From contig RBKR01000004.1 in assembly GCA_004835665.1 (NCBI GenBank), forward strand, positions 1,612,001 through 1,676,000: a DNA stretch of 64,000 nucleotides, given 5' to 3'. This DNA is from Phoma sp. XZ068. Taxonomy: Eukaryota; Ascomycota; Dothideomycetes; Pleosporales; Didymellaceae. Below, piece by piece: positions 23,298-35,041 of this stretch. Position 1 is the first letter of the stretch. The number at the start of each line of letters is the position of its first letter. A model generated the notes under the pieces. That model had not been told where the DNA came from. It worked only from the letters and a program-made list of their open reading frames with translations, and ran no database searches. A program made the translations under genes and the position numbers.

Positions 23298-25011
23298 TTA
23301 TTCTCCAGCCGCTTTGGCTCCGCTCATTCGAATGACTTGCCCTTGCGTACTACCACCAGCATCCCTCTTCCACCCGAGGACGCTGCCGCTGTTTTTGCTC
23401 TTTATCACATCGAATGGTGCTGGGAAGCCGTTCTTTGCCGCACCGCCGGGCCTCCTGGCACCTGAGATAGCTAGCCTCCCTGTTGCATGGTCGATGTAGC
23501 CGGCCACAAAGCCCTGCGTTATGAGAGCAGCGCATATGCACTCGGCCTCAGCCACATCCACCTCGTGGTTGTACGGCTCAACCCCTTCGACACCGTCGAA
23601 ATCGGGGTCAATGTATGATGACTTCGACACAGACGCGTGGTCCTGGAAAATATGCCCAAAATTGCGGCGTCCGGGTAGAGCGCCCTGCTGTGCTAGAGTT
23701 GCATTTTTGATCTTCGCCTGTGCTTCGAGATAAGCAAACGCCGTCTGGACAGCATTGAGATCGAGGACAGCGGCCTTGCTTGTTGTCGTTTCACCTTCTT
23801 GCCCGGTCTTTTTGTATATTGCCCGGAACAGTGATCGCCAGACTAGGACTTCGCAATAGTTCCCGATTTGATAGAAGATTCGGAACTTCATAAGCCAGCC
23901 AGCACTCTTTCCTGAGAGGTCGGGATTCGTGATTCGGCGGAATTCAGTAAGGTTACCAGATTTGACGGCTTTCGCAATCGGGTGAAAGATGTCTCTTAGA
24001 CCTTGGGCCTCAGGTAGCTGGTAAACGTGTTCCGTAGGAAGGCGGCCGAGGATGAGGTTGGAGGCGATGAGGTAGATAAGTATGAGGCGTCGCTGCTTGA
24101 TGAATTGAGGTGATTTGGAACTAAGGTCGTATGCGTGATCTAGGACTAGTTGGGCTGCGTAGAAGTTCGTGTTGGCAAAGTGATAGCGTCCGAGATAGTA
24201 AAGGTAGGTGACTTGCTCTGGCTTTGGATACATGTGCAATGGTGGCGACGAATTGGTGATGTTTCGGAAGATCGTCTCGCAGCTTTCGGGTTTATCGGCC
24301 TGGAAAAGAATTTTGAGGCAGATGTTTGCCATTTTGTAGATTCCGAGTTTCTTGTCTTGGGTACCCACTCGATCATTCAAACACTGAGTGAAGGCAACTC
24401 GAACAACGTTAGCTGCTTTCTCCGACAAAGACTCTCTCGAGCCCTCATCATTTGAGGTGAGTAGGTGTTGAATAAGTTCTGGATGCTTGTCCAAGCCTAG
24501 GGCAACACGAGAGAAGACTCTGGCGTAGTTGACAATTGTTGGTAGGATCAAAACACCCTTGATTGGATGCGTCAACGCGCTATTCGCCTGTCTTCGCGTC
24601 ATCAGCAACTGTTCTCGCCTTCACAACGCTCACCACTTACTCCTGAAGGTCTTTAAGTCCTTGGTATGTGTGCAGCAAGTTGGCCAAGTCCATGTCTCTT
24701 AAAAAGGTCATCCACCCCACGAGGAAGGTGACCATGGCATTCCAGCCCTGGACCGGTTTCCCTTGCTCATCTTCATACTCGGCTGTCTCTGTGACAACTC
24801 TCCGCACCAGCTGATCTAGTCGGCTTTCAGAGTTGCTTGCACTTTGTGGGTAGTTGCTGTGCAATGATTGAACGAGCTCCTGATAGATGGGTGGGAAAGG
24901 TGGCTCTAAAAGAACGATTGACGCGAGTTCAGCGGCGTTGCGCGCTCTTATCGCATTGTTAACCGCCGTGCAAAGCTGCGATTCTACACCGCTGTTCTGA
25001 GAAGAGAACAT
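23298..25011 (-). CDS. PCI-domain protein of the Csn12/Thp1/PCID2 family
   Basis: This is a PCI-domain protein. Relatives are Thp1 of the TREX-2 mRNA-export complex, PCID2, and the COP9-associated Csn12. The exons are 25011-24641 and 24591-23298 (49-bp intron), giving 554 aa, somewhat longer than many homologues. The junction reads KDLQEQANSALTHPIKGVLILPTIV, the conserved family segment. The helical repeats include YLYYLGRYHFANTNFYAAQLVLDHAY and RRLILIYLIASNLILGRLP; the PCI winged helix has LEDLVWRSLFRAIYKKTG-like sequence (here EVLVWRSLFRAIYKK) and ECICAALITQGFVAGYIDH. The C-terminal Gly/Lys-rich tail ends KAAGE. The call is firm at family level; the choice between Csn12 and Thp1 is not. Confidence 0.88.
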
Positions 25012-25488
25012 GATTACGCGCAGCCGCTGCTGAAGGTCTGGTTAGGTTACGGTACTTCAGACTTGGAACGCGCCGGTCTTAGCGCTCTCGCTTAGCCTAG
25101 GTCTGGAGCTCATCCCTGCTGGCGATTTTCAATCGCAGGCGAAGGAGTTCGCTTTTACTCTCACGTGCTCGCCCTATGCAGGCCTCTGAGGGAAACTCTC
25201 ATACATCCCCTCGGGTATCTACGGAAGCATGCTCAATCCCATGCGCTGATCGGAAGTCCACTACCCGGCAACGCCGCCAACATGATGCGGATCTTATTCA
25301 CATGCCAATGTCGTACCTGAATCCACCATGACATCAGATCCTGTAATTCACGAAACGGCGCTCTCAACGCTGCACGTTCCGTGCAAGGGCATACAACTAG
25401 ATATATCTGGAGTTAGTCGCATCTGACGCATTTGCAATCTGTCAGTCGTTGCTGTCTTCTGCATCATCTTCACCGCATAGTCGTAGCC
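25012..25488. promoter_or_regulatory. Divergent promoter region between PCI gene and flavin monooxygenase
   Basis: A 477-bp non-coding spacer between two divergently transcribed genes. No distinct motif was recognised. Confidence 0.5.
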
Positions 25489-27066
25489 ATGGGGCGCATC
25501 ACAAGCACATTGCAATATGCTTTTACGCATCCCGTCTTATTTGTCTACCAGATCTTCCAATATATTCTCGACATTCTCCTCTCGCCTGTACCCCCGCCAC
25601 CACACGCGAAACTCTCACGTCCCAAGATCGCCATCATCGGCGCTGGCCTGACTGGTGTATCATCCGCCTCGCACTGTGTTGGCCATGGTTTTGATTGTCG
25701 CATCTTCGAAGCAGGCCCAAAATCTCACGTTGGTGGGATATGGAGTAAGGTTAACAACACATCCGGCCTGCAAATCCACTCGATAATGTACCGTTTCCAC
25801 CCGAGCGTGCACTGGACGAAGGGATACCCGGACCGTAAGCAGATTGTCAGCCAGATCACCGAGCTGTGGAAAAAGTACGGCTTGGAAGAGAAGACACATT
25901 TTGATACCAAAGTGGAGAATGTGTACAAGGACGACCATGGGCGTTGGATCATCAACGACCCATCGTATGGACGCTTCGACGGTGTAATCGCTGCAATTGG
26001 TACATGCGGGGACCCCAAGATGCCCACATTGCCAGGTCAGGAGCAATTCAAGGGCGAAATTTGGCATAGCTCGCAGCTAGACGGAAAGTCAGCCAAGGAC
26101 AAGAAGGTCATCATCATCGGTGGCGGTGCCTCAGCGGTCGAAGCCCTGGAGTTTGTTGCAGACTCGGACGCCAAACACACCACCATACTTGCGCGCTCCG
26201 AGAAGTGGATTATTCCCCGCAACCCTTTCGTCGATGTTCTCCTAGCTCTCAACATTTTTGGCTCTGAAACAATCTTCTCTTGGATCCCAGAGGGCATTCT
26301 GCGCCTCTTCTTCTACCGCGACCTCTCCGATCTCTCTCCACCACGCAACAGCGGCAAAGGCATCTTCACTGAGACGCCTATGGTCAACAGCCAAATTCTC
26401 GACCTCATCCGTGACGGCAAGGCTAGCTGGTTGCGTGGCGACACCAATGGCTACGCTTCCTCTGGCACAGGAATATTCTTCACACAGCGCTCACGCGGTG
26501 TTCCCAAGAACGGGCCCGGCACCGAGAAGCTCATCGACGCAGACATTGTCATTATGGCCACCGGCTACAAGCGCCCGAGCCTTAGCTTCCTGCCAGACGA
26601 GGTGTTCAGCGAGCCGTACGATCCGCCAAATTGGTATCTCCAGGTTTTCCCGCCCGAGTACCCGGATATCTGCGCAAACAACTGCACGTATGTCAACGCT
26701 ATTGGAACAGTCGGGAATTATCACATTGGCATATACACGCGCTTCCTGCTCATGTACCTTGTTGACCCGCTGGCGCGACCCAAGACGCGGTGGATGAAGC
26801 GCTGGATCGACATGACGCGGTTCGTCAAGAGCAAGGCACCAGGTGGCGCATTTGATTTCTTTACGTACAGTGAGTTGATCTACTGGTTCCTGTTCACGAT
26901 TGTGATCAACCCTTTCCGCTGGAAATGGGCTGCGTTCGTGCTGTTGGGTATTGGAGCAGGGCTGCCCTTGAGTGTGGTAAGGCAGGAGGATAGAGCAAGG
27001 AGAGCGAGCAACGGGACGGGATTGAGGAACATCTCGGCTAGTGATGGAGATGGGAAGGAGGATTAG
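25489..27066 (+). CDS. Flavin-containing monooxygenase-like protein, membrane-anchored
   Basis: This is a single-exon FAD/NADPH monooxygenase of the FMO type, 525 aa, acting on soft nucleophiles or small metabolites; the substrate is unknown. ATG 25489 (context GCCATGGGG) is chosen because the frame upstream has no other ATG. The FAD-binding GxGxxG is IIGAGLTGVSS (about residue 50). The FMO signature FxGxxxH is FKGEIWHSSQ. The NADPH-binding motif is IIIGGGASAVEAL, and a late ATG motif is IVIMATGYKRP. A hydrophobic N-terminal segment and a C-terminal helix (VLLGIGAGLPLSVV) suggest attachment to the endoplasmic reticulum. The tail is Arg/Asp-rich and ends DGDGKED. Confidence 0.92.
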   Translation: MGRITSTLQYAFTHPVLFVYQIFQYILDILLSPVPPPPHAKLSRPKIAIIGAGLTGVSSASHCVGHGFDCRIFEAGPKSHVGGIWSKVNNTSGLQIHSIMYRFHPSVHWTKGYPDRKQIVSQITELWKKYGLEEKTHFDTKVENVYKDDHGRWIINDPSYGRFDGVIAAIGTCGDPKMPTLPGQEQFKGEIWHSSQLDGKSAKDKKVIIIGGGASAVEALEFVADSDAKHTTILARSEKWIIPRNPFVDVLLALNIFGSETIFSWIPEGILRLFFYRDLSDLSPPRNSGKGIFTETPMVNSQILDLIRDGKASWLRGDTNGYASSGTGIFFTQRSRGVPKNGPGTEKLIDADIVIMATGYKRPSLSFLPDEVFSEPYDPPNWYLQVFPPEYPDICANNCTYVNAIGTVGNYHIGIYTRFLLMYLVDPLARPKTRWMKRWIDMTRFVKSKAPGGAFDFFTYSELIYWFLFTIVINPFRWKWAAFVLLGIGAGLPLSVVRQEDRARRASNGTGLRNISASDGDGKED

Positions 27067-27455
27067 TTTGATCTACTTGAAATGGGAGAGAGTAGCTGAA
27101 TGATATCCATTTACTCAATGTCTCCGCCTGTAACGCGTGATGGAACAACGCCGTGACGCCATGCAAATCTACCCATACATTGTAAGATGTTGTTGATACA
27201 TAAGGATAAGACCTCCCAACCCTTTAATAACAAGACGTAACGCGGCCATTTCTGGCACGACACATTCCTGCAGTCTTTACAGTGCAATATGTCGCGCAGC
27301 GGAGCAACGTGCCCAGACAGGCAGCAATGCAGAGGTCCTCGTTCGCCATTAAGCGTCGAAGACCTCCGATCAATATTCGGGTTCTGGAGAATTGAACGGC
27401 GACGACCGTGGTCTTATCAGAAACAACGCACTACAATGTCTGCTCGTCGAGCTGC
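27067..27455. other. Convergent 3' intergenic region
   Basis: Nearly 390 bp between the 3' ends of the flavin monooxygenase and the nonaspanin genes. No gene is seen. Confidence 0.6.
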
Positions 27456-29428
27456 TTAGTCCACCTTGATCGACCGGTAGATCCTGAGTGTGAACAGCCA
27501 GCTCGCGATGAAGCCAATTGTACCTATAAAGTTAGCACCGAGAATTGCTCAGTTCGGGGTATAGACTCACCAGTCAGAACAAACACCAACAAACTCAGCA
27601 GCGCCGAGTATCCCAGATAAACAACCCCACTCGTCCAGCTCAAAAAGCTGACATCCTTGACCCAGTACAGCAAACAGCTAGCAAAGACATAGAACGCGCT
27701 GGCTCCCGCAGTGAAGAAGCTGCGCCACTGCCAATGATAGTTCTCAGCGCACAGCAAGAAGTAAATCATCAGCACCGTGACCGCCGCAGAAGTGATGATC
27801 ATAAGCCCAAAGCAGATGAAGAGAAATCCAAACATGTAGTACACTTTGCTGAACCAAATCGAGTTCATGATGAAGTACAGCTCGACGAAAATGGCGCCGA
27901 AGGGGAGGACACCTGCGAGTGCCATGGAGGGAAGTGGGCGGAGATAGCCGCCTGAAGGAGGAATCTGACGCGGGATTTGATTTGTGCGGACGGGTGGTTC
28001 AATGGCGGCTTGCTTGAAGCCGATCCAGGATCCTGCGAAGCTGAGCGGGACAGAGATGACAAACCAGATGACGACGATGACAAGCATGGTAGTAAATGGA
28101 ACAGCGCCTGAAGCGCCACGGCCCCAGACGAAGAGGTTGAGTAGGAAGAAGGTTGCAAAGACGACTACGGGGAGGGCGAAGGGCGTATAGAAGAAGCAGA
28201 GCTTCCACTTCTCGCCGTGGAAGAACTTGTAGGTTCGCGAGGCGACGTAGCCGCCGATGAAGCCAAAGAGGGTGTAGAAGATGATGATGACAGTTCCAAG
28301 CGCGCCGCGGTTGCTGGGAGACAAGAAACCAAGCAGTGCGAAAGCGATAGTCAGGGCTGTCATGGCGAAGAGTTGAGCTCCGTTGCCTAGCAGGACCGAT
28401 AGGAACAGAGGGCTCTTGGGTGGCCTAAAGACATCGCCATGAACCAGCTTCCAGCCCGAATCCTCTGCTACGCCATCTTCAACGTCGCCGTCCGCACCAA
28501 AATCGTCGAGCGCAAACTGATCCAAACGGTTATATCTCGCAATATCCTTCCTAAGCGTGCGCACCAAGATCGTGCTGACCATACCAACAAGGAAGACTAC
28601 AATGACTGCGGAGTTGATCAAGGAGAACCAATGGATTTTAGGGTCGTATACGTGGAGGTACTTGTCCCAACGTGTTGCAAATGGTGTAGGGCTAAGTCGC
28701 CAGTACACACTGTACGTGAAGTCGACCTTGTCGCCCTTGTCTTCGTTGAGTATGATTGGCGTTTGCGCGCTCTGGCATTCAGACTGCTTCGGGTCCTTCA
28801 TCGAGTACGGATCGACCAAAACACCTACAACCCGGTAGTTGTCCGGTCCTGCCTGGTGGTAGTCGATAACAATGTCGTAGTGGTTGTTGAAGATGGGATT
28901 CTCTCCATCCAGCAAACCAAGTGCGAATCCAGGGCTGTAGAAGGGCAGGTCCGAGTTGGGGTCCTTCAGCAATTGCGCCGCCGGCAGCCCGTCTATCAGC
29001 CAGTTCAGATCGTAGCCTTGCTTGATCTTGTTGTTGACAAACACGGCATCTTTCGAGTCGTACTCCTGCGGTCCACACAGCGGCTTGCATGTCTCATTCA
29101 TTCCCATTTTCAGCTCAAACGGGCTGTCTTGTATGCGATCGCCAAACAATATGCTCCCCAAGCTCTCCTTGATGTATTTCGGTCCATCTTTCGGTCGGCA
29201 GAAGTGGAAGGGTTCGTGGTAGTAATCGAACGAGAAGACGGATCGTAGCTTAGGGTCGTTTTGCGAGTCTGCTGGTGTCAAGTGGTTGACGAACAGCGGT
29301 ACAGCATCTCCAACTTTATATGATGTAGGCGCCGTTCCAGGGAAGTAGAATGCGGCCGCTGGTAAAGGCGCAAGCACTAACAAGGATGCTAGCACAGCGC
29401 CGGATACGGATATGTCGAGTCGCCGCAT
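27456..29428 (-). CDS. Transmembrane 9 superfamily protein (EMP70/nonaspanin)
   Basis: This is an endosome/Golgi nonaspanin; yeast EMP70/TMN members act in endosomal sorting, copper homeostasis and adhesion. The exons are 29428-27571 and 27523-27456, giving 641 aa. ATG 29428 precedes a clear signal peptide (VLASLLVLAPLPAAAFYFPG). A luminal domain of about 250 residues contains SYKVGDAVPLFVNHL and FDYYHEPFHFC. Nine hydrophobic helices follow, from SLINSAVIVVFLVGMVSTIL. IFVELYFIMNSIW is the strongly conserved family stretch. The last 22 residues come from a separate 68-nt exon ending IYRSIKVD, the cytosolic tail type that binds COPI. A plus-strand frame of 269 codons inside this gene is an antisense shadow. 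Confidence 0.96.
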
Positions 29429-30006
29429 TGTGAACGTATGTTTTCTGCTCGCAAAACGCTGTGAATACGCGCAGGGGTTGCTGCGATACGTTGCTTTCAG
29501 CGATACCCCAAGTCTAGGCGGCCGCGAGGACGAACGGACGTGCGTTGAATGCGGGTGAGTGATGATATACAATCCGTAAGATAAACGTAGTCGCTACAAT
29601 AAGATACAAGCGTTACGCAGCATTGAGCGCAAGCTGGGTGGAGTGGTGAGAATAGCAATGATGTTGGCTACAAGCTACCTGTCCCAAGCTCTACGTGCCT
29701 ACGCGTCAGAATTGCCAAGCCAAATGCCACCTGCCGATTTTCCTTACATTTGGCGCAGGGTCTCGAAGAACCAAATACTTGCAACCATATTACAAAGAGA
29801 TTGAGATTGAACATTCATGTATTGCACCGTTAGATGCCCCTAACTAATGCAGCAAGTCATATCTACATCATTCATGATGAACCATACGCCTAAGCGAGAC
29901 AGACCTCCACCTCATACAGCATGCCAAATGTGTGCATGCCAGAAATCCCACGACGCGATGTGGTATCGAAGAAGTCAATAACAAGAAACAACAATGACGC
30001 TGCCGC
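29429..30006. other. Intergenic region between nonaspanin promoter and NCS1 3' end
   Basis: About 580 bp. It holds the nonaspanin promoter and the 3' UTR of NCS1. An ACGCGT occurs at 29701, but the neighbouring genes are not replication genes. Nothing else is seen. Confidence 0.6.
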
Positions 30007-31183
30007 CTACACCAACCCGTCGTAGAGAGACAGCGCTGATACAATAGTCTCGTCGCGCTTGGAGCCTTCCTTGAATTCGGCCATGTCCAAGCTGCCGTTT
30101 TCGTCCTTGTCCATCATCCGGAAGATCTTGCGCACGCGCTTCTCTGGAGTGTCCTCGTCCTCGGGAAGCTTGACCATGGAGCCGACCTGTGCCTGTCAGT
30201 ACAGAAATTCCAGTCGGCTGATTCTTACACACCATCTTGTAGATTGCCTCTACAATCGCCAGCATCTCCTCGTAGCTGATCTTGCCATCGCCGTCAATGT
30301 CGTATAGCTGGAACGCCCAGTCAAGCTTGTCCTCCATCTTTCCTCGACTTGTAACGCTAAGCGCGCAGATGAACTCTTTGAAGTCGATTGTACCTGACTT
30401 GTCCGCGTCGAAGACATTGAACACATAATCTGCAAACGATGACGGATCCCCGAACGGAAAGAATTGTTTGTAAATCTTCTGAAACTCTTCCTTAGTGAGC
30501 ATGCCGGATGGGCAGTCCTTCAGGAAACCTGTGCTGCTTCAGCGATAGTCCGGTTGTGGATGCGCGACTCCACATACCCTTGTACCATTGCTGCAACTCT
30601 TTCTTGTCGAAGTGGGTGGCCTTTTGGAGGTCGGCCAGCTCCTGCTGTGAGAGCTTACTCTGGCTGTAATATCGCACGATCAGTCTTTTATTCTCTAATT
30701 TCAAATGTTCCACAGCGCTGCGCGAGGACAGCTCCCTCCAGAGCTCGTTGAAGGCATTTGCGAGCGCAACCTGCTGCGCAGCCTTGTGATGGGCGTACTC
30801 CGGATCGGTGTGTTGTGGTACGTTGACCTTGTGCTGCCGCGCAAACTTGAGCGGTGGGTGTTGGCTTTCAAGTATTTGCATGTTGTGCAGCGGCATGTCG
30901 CAGACTGGAGGTTGCCACGAGTTTGGTAGTCGATGTTGCGCGGTTGTGGATCGACGTTGCGGCGATTGACTGGTAACTGCGTGCTTGTGCGTGGTGCGGG
31001 TCATGCTGGGGCGCGTGTCTGCGTCCAGAGAGGATGGTGAAAGGAGTGGGCCATTTCAGGTTGTCTTTGCAGGGCGGCGGCCATGTTGAGGTGAAGGGAA
31101 GGCGTAGCTCAGCGATGAAGGGGTGGTCCGCGGTCGCCCGCCGCTGTAAACAAGAAGGAAGACAGAACTTACGATTTACCCAT
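30007..31183 (-). CDS. NCS1: Neuronal calcium sensor 1 / frequenin
   Basis: This is an N-myristoylated EF-hand calcium sensor. Fungal Ncs1 activates the phosphatidylinositol 4-kinase Pik1 and supports calcium tolerance and growth. The exons are 31183-31173 (11 nt), 30663-30578, 30528-30233 and 30186-30007, giving 190 aa, the exact length of the family. The first exon encodes only MGK plus part of Ser; splicing over a 509-bp intron gives MGKSQSKLSQQEL, with Gly2 as myristoylation site. A degenerate first EF hand contains the CPSG sequence. Three intact calcium loops follow: DADKSGTIDFKE, DIDGDGKISYEE and DKDENGSLDMAE. The C-terminus ends LYDGLV. The long first intron could hold regulatory sequence. 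Confidence 0.97.
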
Positions 31184-31958
31184 GTTGGCAGAAGAGGTCT
31201 AGGGGGTGGAGCGGAGAATAGGCAGGCGCGGTGAGAAGAGAAGAGGGAGTTTCGCAGGCAGAAGTCGGGCGCCTCAGCACAAGTGTGGATGCGGGTCAAG
31301 CTGTCGTGGCGGGGCGTTTCTGGACCGCGGGCGCAATCGATTTGTGGTTTGGGCGGGGTGCAGAGGGTAGAGGGACGAGGCGCAGCAGCAAACCACCTAG
31401 GAACAGGTATGGTTGGTAATGCGAATGTTAGGTCACAGGGACGTGGAGATCTGAGGATGCTATCGAGGGCAGCTGGCGAACGATATGTATGTGGTTATGA
31501 CGAATGAGCGCGGGAGATTCTAGCGGTTGGGTCTCGACAAATATAGCTCCTCACGGAGACCCCGACTGGCGTTCGGCTTCGTCATTCTCCAGCTGCCGAC
31601 CACGTTTGAGCACCAACACCCCACAGGACAGGAAACGGACTGCCCAATGACTTGAGTCAGCGGGCCGTGGGAGGAGCTCGATACGCTTCGGTACGCAGCA
31701 GCTTCCCGTCAGTGTCGTGGCGTGACACCCTTGAGGTACGATCGACCATCCAGCTGGCGGCATCTGGCGCTCACTGCGTTTTACGTTTAGCCCTACGCTG
31801 CACGCTGCCCACGCGACGTTTAGCTGCGCGTAATTTGCCGCGCCGCAGCTGTGCGTCCACAGACTGTCACGTGCGCCGTGAACGAGTGTTTTGGGTGTGC
31901 TTGTTACGCCCAGACCCTTGAATGAGCTTGTTCGCACCAAACAGCACGCCTCGCCACC
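31184..31958. promoter_or_regulatory. Divergent promoter region of NCS1 and MED4
   Basis: A 775-bp spacer between the divergent NCS1 and MED4 starts. It is moderately GC-rich, with only short unrecognised frames. No specific regulator motif was identified. Confidence 0.5.
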
Positions 31959-32912
31959 ATGGACGACATCTTGCAGGCGCAGTTCGACCGAGTGGAGCAA
32001 GCCCTGGGGACATTGATTGACTCCATCGCGACCTACAACCCAAACCCTCAGGCAGCCATTGACCTCGTCACCGCCGACGATGAGCTCAGTCATGGTCTCG
32101 ATCAGCGTAGGAGTGCACACTAATACTCGGGGATATGCAACTGACGCATGGTAGTTGCCAGACACCAAGCAAACCATGCGCGCATTCACAGCCTTCGTGC
32201 CGAAGCTGATGCGCTAGAAGAGCAGCTCAAATCATCTGTCGCAGCACTGGCAGGCCTGCGCAAAGAGCTCTCTGAAACGCCAGCCACTGTCTTCCCTGAG
32301 GACTCACGTCCCGTACCTTTCGACGAGCTGCTCCAATACGCGAAAAACATCTCTAGATACACCGTTCCACCCACCTTCCGCGAACGCGTTCCAGATGCAG
32401 ACGGCGATGCGGACAGGGAGAAAGAAGCAATTGAAGGCTTGGGCAGCGCACCAGCTACAAATGGGCTCAACACACCCACAACCGCAGTTGTACCAGTCGA
32501 ACCACCAAAAGACAATGCAGAAGCACCAAAGGAAGGGGAAGAGACGGATGCTGCAGCCCCAGAGATAACCGCCGAGGAGGAGGAATGGCTGCAGAAGCTC
32601 AAGGACAGCGGTTTCGCATGGTTTCCCTGGCCAGACGATGCGAAGATCCGCCGAGGCAATCTGTGGAAATTGTACCATTATCGCGAACAGGGCCGCAATC
32701 TGGAGGAATTCGATATACAGGCGTATGAGGAAGAAGAGAAGAAGAAATTCTCAGACGACGTACAGCCTGAGAAGGCGCCCGGTGAAGTGCAGGCAGAACC
32801 GCAATTTCAGGACCAAAGGGCTCAACAGGCGCCGCCAACACAAGCTGCTCCTGCAGCTCCCGCGGGAGCTGGGTTCACGCTCTTCGATGACATGGAGTCG
32901 GACGAAGATTGA
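31959..32912 (+). CDS. MED4: Mediator complex subunit 4
   Basis: Med4 is a middle-module subunit of Mediator, the RNA polymerase II coactivator. The exons are 31959-32106 and 32155-32912 (48-bp intron), giving 301 aa. The first exon (MDDILQAQFDRVEQALGTLID) and the start of the second form the coiled-coil region (RIHSLRAEADALEEQLKSS). The conserved block LLQYAKNISRYTVPPTFRE is the family hallmark. The remainder is Glu/Pro/Ala-rich and low complexity, with WLQKLKDSGFAWFPWPDDAKIRRG, a conserved fungal segment, and a terminal GFTLFDDMESDED. The ATG context is CACCATGGA. It is convergent with the membrane protein gene on its right. Confidence 0.93.
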
Positions 32913-33074
32913 TGAGTCAAAGTTGGATGCAAAAGCAGGGTGGTATTAAGAACAGCAATATGCATGCTATCATTTGGTTATCTAATCAAACCAATCTAAT
33001 CATTGCGCCGAAGAGAGCAATATCAATTTATTAATTTAGATGTCATTAAGATGGAAGCGCGTCATATCGTAAGC

Positions 33075-34143
33075 TCATGCATGGCGATCCGCACCAACGT
33101 AAACAGGCTGTTCCTGTTGGTAGTTGTACGCATACTGCTGCTGAACAGGCCCAGTCGTAGCGAAGGTGGTCGAACTCCAGACAGGATTCCTTGCAATGAA
33201 GATGACGGTAATGAAGGCCAGAACGTGCGCAAAGGATTGGACCCAAAATATAACCGTGTACCTTGTCCGAGTCACGAAGTGTCGATAATCAAGGGCAGCA
33301 GAGGTTTGGATGATAGCAATCAGAATGTAAGTGAAAAGTGAGAGGATTAGGACAGAGATCCAGACCATGAGAGACTGTTGGTGCGTTAGCGGGATGCTGC
33401 TTGGTATGTACAGATGGATAGCTTACGCTGCTAGCCATGTTCTTCTTCTTGAGTGAGCGTGCAGTGAGGAGAGATAGCGCGCCAGAACCCAGGATACTGA
33501 CGAGGTACATGGCACTGAATGCTATGCTTACGTAGATAGTTGCGTACAGGTTGATGCTGTATGTGCGAGAATAAGAGTAATTCCTGTACGATTGTGCGCG
33601 CCAAGCTTGTGTGTAGCAGTCGAGAGCAATGCAGGCAAGGAGGAGACTACCCAAAACAAACAAGACGACTCCGAAGGCAATCTTGAGAGCTGATGGGCTA
33701 TGGCCGAGCCGTTTGCGCAGCATCGTGTTCAACGTGTAGATGACGACGAACAGGAGCAGGAATGTGTGGAGACCGTAGAACACAAGGGAAGCGATGTTCC
33801 ACCTGTATAAGTCATCGAATCTGTAGGCGACGTCACAGGCTCGGAGGGTATTCACGACGAAGACGATGGATGTTGAGCTAGATCTTGTTAATGCCATGTA
33901 TACTGCAGAACGACGAGTTTTTACTCACATGAACATGAAGAACAGGGCAAACATGTATGGCAAGCCAATGAGGTGTTTTCCAGTTCCAGTGCTCTTACGC
34001 ACGACGCAAAGCGCTATCAAGGTGCCCAGACAGACTGCAAGCACAATGACTACACAGGCGTATTCTGCTAGCGCGTGGCTGTCATATGTAGAAGAACTGA
34101 AACAGCTGGACGAGGAGTAGCTCGAGCCATAACTACGTGCCAT
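33075..34143 (-). CDS. Multi-pass integral membrane protein of unknown function
   Basis: I do not recognise this family. The exons are 34143-33929, 33883-33427 and 33374-33075 with 45-52 bp introns, giving 323 aa. After a Ser/Tyr-rich N-terminus (MARSYGSSYSSSSCFSS) there are seven or eight hydrophobic segments, including YACVVIVLAVCLGTLIALCVV, WNIASLVFYGLHTFLLLFVV, FGVVLFVLGSLLLACIAL and ISVLILSLFTYILIAII. A basic loop KKKNMASS lies before the last two helices. The tail is Gln/Tyr-rich (QQQYAYNYQQEQP). The topology is compatible with a seven-helix receptor-like or transporter-like fungal protein, but no signature residues settle it. The start could be earlier, since the frame is open upstream; ATG 34143 is the best available. 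Confidence 0.8.
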
Positions 34144-35041
34144 GTCTGGAGTTGGCAGGGGAAGACTTGATGAAAAGGGCTGTAAAAGTTGGGCTTTGTC
34201 AAGTTGTAACAGCAGCCACATAGAGGTTATATGCTCGAACAACTCTGCTCAACTGCCCAATCAGTGCACTTGTCTCATGCCTTTCATCTCATGCCCAAAT
34301 GGCTGCGGGCCTTAAGGATTGCCAAGCTGCGAGCGCCACTCCTCAGTGGTTGCACGCGAGGCTGCAGGGGTGAAGCGAAGGGTCGCGTAGGGCTGGGGAG
34401 GATGCCTGACGACCGCAGTTGACAAGTCCTCAGGATACGATGCAGCATGCCACGTCCAATACACATGTCGATACGGTGTAGGAGAGCAGTAGTGACCGAT
34501 GAATGCATATACTCGTGTTATATCGAGGTGTTTACCACATCTAGCGAGGCTGTGCAGCGCGAAAAGAGTCACTCGACACAAATAGCGCGTCAAAGCCACC
34601 ACCGCCGAGATTGATCAAGTTGAAGGATGCTTGGGTCACATCACTGTGCAAGTACGAGTAGTACCAGATCCGTACACGTGACGTAGAACGCGGGTGCAGG
34701 TGTGGCTGCTTCCCGTCCCGTCCTGTGGCTGGAGGCTTGCCTTTGCATTGCATCATCGTCAATCCCTATTACCGAAGATCCGCGAACGATCACTTCACGG
34801 TCCTTTTAGATTTGTCCGCGGGCCTCAGCGGATGTCATGGGTCTCGTGCGCTACATAGATTTCAGAGCTGATTTATACTTCTTGCGCATTTGAGCCGACT
34901 CCCGTATACGCCTACAAATCTCGATGTTGTCGTCACACGGATGCGCACATAGCAGAGCGCGCGTCAAAGCTCCTTCTTAACCCACATGACAGCCACCTCT
35001 TATCCACCTCAGCGACGTTCTGAGAGTTGTTACATTCCATA
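34144..35041. promoter_or_regulatory. Divergent region between membrane protein gene and sterol acyltransferase
   Basis: About 900 bp between divergent starts. The short frames (34231-34422 plus, 34312-34602 minus) show no domain. It presumably carries both promoters. Confidence 0.5.

Noticed and set aside
26258..26797. Ser/Arg-rich plus-strand frame of 179 codons
   Set aside because: It is a +1 shadow frame inside the flavin monooxygenase gene.
28439..29248. Plus-strand open frame of 269 codons
   Set aside because: It is antisense to the well-supported TM9/nonaspanin gene, with no recognisable domain; its openness follows from the codon pattern of the real gene.
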